Source: TMED14 sp965657195
Lineage (GTDB): Bacteria; Bacteroidota; Bacteroidia; Flavobacteriales; Schleiferiaceae
DNA length: 8,110 bases
Reading direction: 5' to 3'
Assembly (NCBI GenBank): GCA_965657195.1
Contig: CBFHNK010000070.1
Span: 1 to 8,110 of the forward strand
The notes below the pieces were generated by a model, which was given only the letters and a program-made list of their open reading frames with translations, was not told where the DNA came from and did not search any database. Numbering within the stretch: position 1 is the first letter of the stretch; each line of letters begins with the position of its first letter. The position numbers and the translations under genes were made by a program. Shown in pieces: positions 1 through 5,500 of the stretch.

Positions 1-11
1 CTCAGCTAATC
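1..11. repeat. Partial copy of the mosaic intergenic repeat, upstream of amn
   Basis: These 11 bases (ctcagctaatc) are identical to an internal stretch of the large repeat array at 2264-2442 (for example 2287-2297), spanning the end of one 10-base module and the start of the next. The window edge cuts the element, so its full length is unknown. It ends only two bases before the amn start codon. An 11-base match could occur by chance, but its intergenic position and agreement with the module boundary favour a second copy of the same family. Confidence 0.6.
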
Positions 12-13
12 GG

Positions 14-784
14 ATGAAGACAAAAGAAGAGATTACTGCGAACTGGCTCCCGAGATACACGGGAGTTGCGGCTGAGGATATGTCCGACTACATTCTTCTC
101 ACGAACTTCAATGAATACCTGCACCGCTTTGTGGCCATGACCGGCGGACACATCGTGGATCCGAACCGCAGTATGCCCACAGCCCACGGTCAGGGTATGA
201 CCATGATCAATTTCGGAATGGGTAGCCCTAATGCGGCCACGGTCAGTGACTTGCTCAGCATTGTGCAGCCCACGGCAATACTTTTTTTGGGCAAGTGCGG
301 TGGACTGAAGCAGCGTACCAAAGTCGGCGACTTTATTCTGCCGATTGGGGCCATTCGCGGAGAAGGGGCGTCGGACTCCTACTTTCCGCCTGAGGTCCCC
401 TCGCTACCCGCATTTATGCTGCAGCGGGCCACCTCACACATCATTCGCAACCGCAACCACGACTACTGGACCGGAACCGTCTACACCACCAACCGTCGCG
501 TGTGGGAACACGACGAGAAGTTCAAAGAATACCTGCGCATGACCCGCGCCATGGCTATTGACATGGAGACGGCTACGTTGTTCTCTGCCGGCTTTCACAA
601 CCGACTGCACTTGGGCGCGCTCCTGCTCGTGTCAGACCAGCCCATGACCCCCGAAGGAGTGAAGACCAGCGAGAGCGATGCCAAGGTGTCGAGCGACTTC
701 GTTGGATCCCACATTAGTATTGGAATTGAGACCTTAGAAGAGATTAAGAATCAAGGTCTTTCAGTTCGTCACCTCAAGTTTTAA
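14..784 (+). CDS. amn: AMP nucleosidase, short Bacteroidota type
   Basis: Predicted to hydrolyse AMP to adenine and ribose 5-phosphate in the cytoplasm (EC 3.2.2.4), a purine salvage and adenylate-balancing step. The 256-residue protein has the purine nucleoside phosphorylase/Amn fold: GKCGGLKQRTKVGDFILP (about 93-110) is the phosphate-binding signature, IDMETATLF (182-190) carries the Met-Glu pair that contacts ribose in this superfamily, and LLVSDQP (204-210) holds the likely catalytic Asp208. E. coli Amn is nearly twice as long because of an extra N-terminal domain; its absence is normal for the short Bacteroidota form. The ATG at 14 is preferred because the protein begins with the KEEITANWLPRYTG stretch I associate with this family, and nothing longer fits in the window. 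No Shine-Dalgarno sequence is visible in the 13 bases before it. rimO follows after 9 bases. A related nucleoside phosphorylase or MTA/SAH nucleosidase is a less likely alternative. Confidence 0.86.
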   Translation: MKTKEEITANWLPRYTGVAAEDMSDYILLTNFNEYLHRFVAMTGGHIVDPNRSMPTAHGQGMTMINFGMGSPNAATVSDLLSIVQPTAILFLGKCGGLKQRTKVGDFILPIGAIRGEGASDSYFPPEVPSLPAFMLQRATSHIIRNRNHDYWTGTVYTTNRRVWEHDEKFKEYLRMTRAMAIDMETATLFSAGFHNRLHLGALLLVSDQPMTPEGVKTSESDAKVSSDFVGSHISIGIETLEEIKNQGLSVRHLKF

Positions 785-793
785 GTTAAGCAC

Positions 794-2095
794 ATGCGCA
801 CGAAGTCCGCGGCCAAAAACCGCATCAATGTTATTACCCTCGGCTGTTCAAAAAACGTCTACGACAGCGAAATTCTCATGGGTCAGCTCAAAGCCGCTGG
901 CAAAGATGTCGTGCACGAAGAAGAGGGCCGAATAGTTGTCATCAACACCTGCGGATTCATTGAAAACGCCAAAGAGGAGTCGATCAACACCATCCTCGAG
1001 GCCGTCGAAGCCAAAGAGGCGGGACTGCTCGACAAGGTCTTTGTCACCGGATGCCTCAGCGAACGCTACAAGCCAGACTTGGAGCGCGAGATTCCGAACG
1101 TTGACCAGTACTTCGGGACCCGCGACTTGCCCCTACTGCTCAAGGCGCTTGGAGCTGACTACAAAAAGGAATTGGTCGGTGAGCGCCTGACCACGACGCC
1201 CCAGCACTTCGCCTACCTCAAGATTTCAGAAGGTTGCGATCGGCCCTGCTCGTTTTGTGCGATTCCGCTCATGCGCGGCAAGCACCGTTCGACGCCCATT
1301 GAAGACCTTGTGACCGAGGCCCAAAAGCTGGCCGCCAAGGGAGTGGTGGAGCTGATTTTGATCGCTCAGGACTTGACCTACTACGGCCTCGACATCTACG
1401 GGGAGCGGCGCCTTGCTGAGCTGGTTACCGCGCTGAGTGCGGTGGACGGAATCCAGTGGATTCGCCTGCACTACCTCTTTCCGACCGGATTCCCCGAGGA
1501 CGTGCTCGACGTGATTCGCGAGAATCCGAAGGTGTGCCGCTACATCGATATTCCGCTGCAGCACATTGCCGACAACGTGCTCAAAAGCATGCGGCGCGGA
1601 ACCACGCACGCCAAAACCGACAAGCTTTTGGCGGCGATGCGCGAAAAAGTCCCCGGAATCGCCATTCGCACCACGCTCATTGTCGGCTATCCGGGCGAAA
1701 CCGAGGCCGACTTCGACGAACTCCTCGACTGGGTGCGCACGCAGCGCTTTGAGCGCCTCGGCGTGTTTACCTACAGCCACGAAGAGAACACGCACGCCTT
1801 TAGTCTTGAAGATGACGTTCCGGCCGAAGTCAAAATGGCCCGCCAGCAAGCCGTCATGGAGGTGCAGCGCGAAATTTCGCTCGAGCGCAACGAGGCGCTG
1901 ATCGGCCAAACCCTAACGGTCATCATCGACCGCGCCGAGGGCGACGCCTACATCGGCCGCACCGAATTCGATTCGCCCGACGTCGACAACGAGGTCCGCA
2001 TTGAGGCTCCCGGACTGCACCTCAAGCGCGGAACCTTTGTCACCGCCAAAATCATAGGCGCCACGGAATATGACCTCGAGGCGGAGTTGGTTTAG
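794..2095 (+). CDS. rimO: Ribosomal protein S12 methylthiotransferase RimO
   Basis: Radical-SAM enzyme that adds a methylthio group to the conserved aspartate of ribosomal protein S12 (Asp88/89 in E. coli numbering). The 433 residues show the three expected domains. The N-terminal UPF0004 domain has Cys18, Cys53 and Cys87 (GCSKN, NTCGF, TGCLSE) for one 4Fe-4S cluster. The radical-SAM core has the CxxxCxxC motif at Cys148, Cys152 and Cys155 (EGCDRPCSFCAIP) for the second cluster. A C-terminal TRAM domain spans about 368-433. Length is typical. GCSKN and CAIPLMRGKHRS are RimO-like and argue against its relative MiaB, which modifies tRNA. The ATG at 794 lies 9 bases after amn, with no clear Shine-Dalgarno sequence, so the two genes probably share a transcript. 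The gene ends with TAG at 2093-2095, and palindromic repeats begin within 10 bases. Confidence 0.95.
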   Translation: MRTKSAAKNRINVITLGCSKNVYDSEILMGQLKAAGKDVVHEEEGRIVVINTCGFIENAKEESINTILEAVEAKEAGLLDKVFVTGCLSERYKPDLEREIPNVDQYFGTRDLPLLLKALGADYKKELVGERLTTTPQHFAYLKISEGCDRPCSFCAIPLMRGKHRSTPIEDLVTEAQKLAAKGVVELILIAQDLTYYGLDIYGERRLAELVTALSAVDGIQWIRLHYLFPTGFPEDVLDVIRENPKVCRYIDIPLQHIADNVLKSMRRGTTHAKTDKLLAAMREKVPGIAIRTTLIVGYPGETEADFDELLDWVRTQRFERLGVFTYSHEENTHAFSLEDDVPAEVKMARQQAVMEVQREISLERNEALIGQTLTVIIDRAEGDAYIGRTEFDSPDVDNEVRIEAPGLHLKRGTFVTAKIIGATEYDLEAELV

Positions 2096-2103
2096 GTGCA
2101 CTC

Positions 2104-2156
2104 GCGCCTGCGGCGCTCGCGCTAGGGCCGCTTCGCGGCTAGGGCCCCTTCGGGGC
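2104..2156. repeat. Cluster of three 13-base palindromic hairpins; possible rimO terminator
   Basis: Three perfect 5-bp stems with 3-base loops are present: GCGCC-TGC-GGCGC (2104-2116), GCCGC-TTC-GCGGC (2127-2139) and GCCCC-TTC-GGGGC (2144-2156). The last two belong to adjacent 17-base tandem units starting CTAGGGCC (2122-2138 and 2139-2155). These units differ at two positions only, and those two positions pair with each other in the stem. The cluster starts 8 bases after the rimO stop and could slow or end transcription, but no run of T follows any stem, so it is not a standard intrinsic terminator. Confidence 0.75.
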
Positions 2157-2169
2157 TAATTGCCGTTGG

Positions 2170-2260
2170 TCACTCGTTTCTAGCAACTAGTTACCAGAAA
2201 CCAGTTACCCGTTTCTCGTTACTCGTTACTCGTTACTCGTTACTCTTTACCCGTTTCTCG
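2170..2260. repeat. Heptamer tandem array, consensus TTACTCG, 13 units
   Basis: A strict 7-base period runs for 91 bases without any insertion. The units in order are tcactcg, tttctag, caactag, ttaccag, aaaccag, ttacccg, tttctcg, ttactcg, ttactcg, ttactcg, ttactct, ttacccg and tttctcg. The centre (2219-2239) has three identical units, and the left flank is more diverged, as expected for an array that expands from the middle. The final G of each unit and the C at position 4 are the most conserved. It is non-coding as far as I can see. Confidence 0.88.
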
Positions 2261-2273
2261 TTCGCCAACGAAC
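2260..2273. other. Small hairpin at the junction of the two arrays
   Basis: The bases GTTCG (2260-2264) and CGAAC (2269-2273) form a perfect 5-bp stem around a CCAA loop. It sits exactly where the heptamer array gives way to the mosaic array, using the end of one and the first module of the other. A 5-bp stem is short, and its biological meaning is uncertain. Confidence 0.4.
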
Positions 2274-2442
2274 CAACCTTGCTAATCTCAGCTAATCTCA
2301 GCTAATCTCGCCAACGAGCCAACGAGACAACCTTGCTAATCTCAGCTAATCTCGCCAACGAGCCAACGAGCCAATCTCAGCCAACCTTGCCAATCTCAGC
2401 CAACCTTGCCAACGAGCCAACCTTGCCAATCTCAGCCAACTT
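2264..2442. repeat. Mosaic tandem array of three related modules (8, 9 and 10 bases)
   Basis: About 179 bases can be read entirely as three modules: A = GC(T/C)AATCTCA (10 bases), B = GCCAACGA (8) and C = GCCAACCTT (9). The order is B C A A A B B C A A B B A C A C B C A C, with the third and fifth A one base short, the first two C copies carrying one substitution each (accaacctt, gacaacctt) and the last C one base short. The A copies in the left half read GCTAA, while those in the right half read GCCAA, which suggests local copying or homogenisation. A 36-base block (A A B B plus one base) is repeated exactly at 2291-2326 and 2335-2370. A 25-base block is repeated at 2380-2404 and 2416-2440. 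Confidence 0.9.
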
Positions 2443-2450
2443 GTGAATAA
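2442..2450 (-). promoter_or_regulatory. Candidate DnaA box (TTATTCACA on the minus strand)
   Basis: The + strand reads tgtgaataa, whose complement TTATTCACA fits the relaxed DnaA-box consensus TTATNCACA at every fixed position. It lies at the right edge of the mosaic array, in the only AT-rich patch of the gap, 57 bases before the dnaE start codon. One box alone does not make an origin. A role in DnaA-dependent control of dnaE is an inference. Confidence 0.35.
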
Positions 2451-2463
2451 ATTCCCCTAGCCG

Positions 2464-2497
2464 TTTGCACGCGGCTTTGGGCCGTGGTTTACCTTTA
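2464..2497 (+). promoter_or_regulatory. Candidate Bacteroidota-type promoter for dnaE
   Basis: TTTG at 2464-2467 could be the -33 element. TACCTTTA at 2490-2497 matches the -7 consensus TAnnTTTG in all but the last base. The spacing of 22 bases is at the long end of what this sigma factor class tolerates. Transcription would begin very close to the ATG at 2508, giving an almost leaderless mRNA. AGGA at 2497-2500 could instead act as a weak Shine-Dalgarno sequence if the true start site is further upstream. The two readings compete. Confidence 0.3.
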
Positions 2498-2507
2498 GGA
2501 TTCGACC

Positions 2508-5500
2508 ATGTACCTCGTATTTGACACTGAAACCACCGGATTACCAAGGGATTGGAATGCGCCGCTGAGCGACGTAGACAACTGGCCCAGGGTAGTGCAG
2601 GTCGCGTGGCAGCTGCACGATTCAGATGGGGCGCTAATTGAGGCCGCGGACTTCTTGATTCAGCCCGACGGATTTAACATTCCGTTTGGGGCTCAAGAGA
2701 TTCACGGAATCAGTACCGAACTGGCTCGCCAAGACGGGGTTGCGGTTTCTGAGGCGCTTGCAGCCTTTCAGTCGGCGCTCGACCGGACGCAGTTTATGGT
2801 GGGGCACAACCTCAAGTTTGATTTGAATGTGCTCGGAGCCGAGTACCTGCGGCTCGGCTGGGATGAATCCTGGATTCAAAAGCCCGTCTTGGATACGATG
2901 ACGCCGCAGACTGCGGCGTTGGTGGGGATTCCGGGTCGAAGCGGATTCAAGCCCGCGAAACTGGGAGAACTACACGCCACGCTCTTTGGTCAAGAGTTTG
3001 CCGAGGCCCACAATGCCACAGCTGACGTAGAGGCTACCGCACGCTGCTTTTGGGAACTAGTGCGCATTCGCCACTGGCAGCCAAGTCAGATCGGCGTAAA
3101 ACCTGGGCAGCTCGAAGACTTTATTGCGGCCAACCCGCAGATGGTTTCGCCCATTGGGCTCACGCACCGCAACCTCAAGGCCGCCAGCGCAGCCCTCAAG
3201 ACCAAGGCTGCAGAACCGATTCCGCCCGCGGCCACCGAGTCGCCGAGTGCATCCACAGATACGCCGTTTTTTCACCTGCACGTGCACAGCCAGTTCAGCG
3301 TGCTGCAGGCGACGACCAAAGTTCCGGAACTGATTAAGCGCGTGACGGCCGACGGCCAGCCCGCGGTGGCCCTGACCGACCTCGGCAACATGATGGGCGC
3401 CTTTCAGTTTGTGCAGGGGGTTCAGACCTACAACAAGAACCGCCCCGAGGGAAGCCCCGAGCTCAAGGCCATCATGGGCATGGACGCGTTTGTGTGCCGC
3501 AACCACCAAGACCGAAGCCAGAAGGACGACGGATACCAGATTCCGCTGCTGGCCAAGAACAAGACCGGCTACCACAACCTGGCGAAGCTGAGTTCGATCG
3601 CGTACATCAATGGATTTTACTACGTTCCGCGCATCGACCGCGACCTACTGCTCGCCCACAAAGAGGGCGTGATGGTCACGACCGGCGGAATGATGGGCGA
3701 GGTGCCCCAGCTCATCTTAAACGTGGGCGAAAAGCAAGCCGAAGAGGCGTTTTTGTGGTGGAAAGAGCAGTTTGGCGCTGATTTTTACGCCGAAATCAAC
3801 CGCCACGGCTTGCCCGAAGAGGACGCCATCAACGAGGTGCTGCGTCGCTTCTGCGCCCGGCACGGGGTCAAGGCGGTAGCGGCCAACAACTCGTTCTACT
3901 TGGACGAGGCGCAGGCCGAGGCGCACGACATCTTGCTGTGCGTCAAGGAGTCCGAGAAGAAGTCAACCCCCATTGGGCGCGGAAGGGGATTCCGCTACGG
4001 ATTCCCGAACAGCAAGTTCTACCTCACTACGCAGTCCGAAATGCGCCAACGCTTTGCGGACTGGCCCGAGGCGCTTGAGAACTTGGGCGAAATCCTCGAG
4101 AAGGTCGAGAACTTTGGCCTTGCTCGCGACGTGCTCTTGCCGGCGTTTGAGATTCCGCAGGAATTTGTCCACGCCGACGACGCCACAGATGGCGGAAAGC
4201 GCGGCGAGAACGCGTATTTAAGGCACCTGACGTACGTCGGGGCCAAAAAGAGGTGGGGGGATCCGGTTCCGGCCGAGATTGCCGAACGCCTGGACTTTGA
4301 GCTCGAAACCATTGAGCGCACGGGCTATCCGGGCTACTTCTTGATTGTTCAGGACTTCTGCCAGGCAGCGCGCGACATGGGCGTCAGCGTGGGACCGGGT
4401 CGCGGATCGGCCGCAGGTTCAGCGGTAGCCTATGCCACCGGGATTACGAACGTGGACCCGATTACGTACGACCTTCTGTTCGAACGTTTTTTGAATCCGG
4501 ACCGCGTCAGCCTGCCTGATATTGATATTGACTTCGACGACCGGGGTCGCGACAAGGTGATTCAGTACGTCATTGACAAGTACGGATCCAACCAGGTGGC
4601 GCAGATCATCACCTACGGATCGATGGCGGCGAAGTCGGCCATCAAGGATGCGGGGCGGGCTCTGGACCTTCCGTTTGATGAGGCGGACCGGCTGACCAAA
4701 TCAGTGCCCGACAACTCGAGCTTGCCGGTAATCCTCGATTCGGACGATGCGACGATCCGCGAAAAGTTCCGCAACGAGGACTACGACAAGGCGGTTGCGC
4801 TGCGCGAAATGGCCAAGGGCAACGACCTCAAGGCAGCAACGCTGCAGCAGGCCAAAGTGCTCGAGGGATCGCTGCGCAACACGGGCATTCACGCCTGTGG
4901 GGTAATTATCACGCCAAGCGACATCCGCGAGCTGATTCCCGTGGCCACGGCCAAGGACAGCACGATGTGGACGACCCAGTTCGACAACGCCGTGGTCGAG
5001 TCTGCGGGTCTACTCAAGATGGACTTCTTGGGGCTTAAAACGCTTACGCTGATCAAAGACAGCCTCGAGCTCGTGCGCAAGCGCCACGGGGTAGAGATTG
5101 ACATTGAGGCGATTCCGCTCGACGATACCGCCACCTACGAGCTCTTTCAGCGCGGAGACACCGTCGGCATCTTTCAGTACGAATCGCCCGGGATGCAAAA
5201 GCACCTCAAGGACCTCAAGCCCACGGTGTTTGGCGACCTGATTGCCATGAATGCCCTGTACCGTCCGGGGCCGCTCGAGTACATTCCGAGCTTTATTCGC
5301 CGCAAGCACGGAACCGAGGCCATAGCCTACGACCTGGCGGACATGGAGGAAAACCTTCGCGAGACCTACGGAATCACCGTCTATCAGGAGCAGGTGATGC
5401 TGCTGTCGCAAAAGCTCGCCGGCTTTACCAAGGGTCAGGCCGACATGCTGCGCAAGGCGATGGGTAAAAAGATCAAGGCCGTACTCGACCAGATGAAGCC

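Larger units (their letters stand above)
2096..2507. other. 412-base non-coding gap made mostly of repeats
   Basis: No credible gene is seen on either strand. Stops occur in all + frames because the 8-, 9- and 10-base modules shift phase. The contents, left to right, are a GC-rich palindrome cluster, a heptamer array, a mosaic array of three modules, a DnaA-box match, and a candidate promoter for dnaE. The base composition and patterning differ sharply from the flanking genes. I found no terminal inverted repeats with a transposase gene and no tRNA, so nothing marks it as a mobile insertion. Confidence 0.85.

Noticed and set aside
1226..1909. A 227-codon open frame on the minus strand inside rimO, and similar ones opposite dnaE at 6159-6749 and opposite mnmA at 7578-8051
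   Set aside because: All are antisense to well-supported genes, show no recognisable motif, and fit the same composition artefact.
2104..2156. Classical Rho-independent terminator for rimO
   Set aside because: The hairpins are strong but short, and none is followed by a run of T. It is kept as a palindromic repeat with only a possible terminator role.
2264..2442. CRISPR array
   Set aside because: The units are 8-10 bases long with no unique spacers, and no cas genes are present.
2096..2507. Chromosomal replication origin
   Set aside because: Only one DnaA-box match and no substantial AT-rich unwinding region were found, and dnaA is not in the window. The repeats are not iterons of a known type.
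2096..2507. Insertion sequence or MITE
   Set aside because: There are no terminal inverted repeats bounding the region, no target-site duplication that I could find, and no transposase remnant. The content is tandem rather than element-like.
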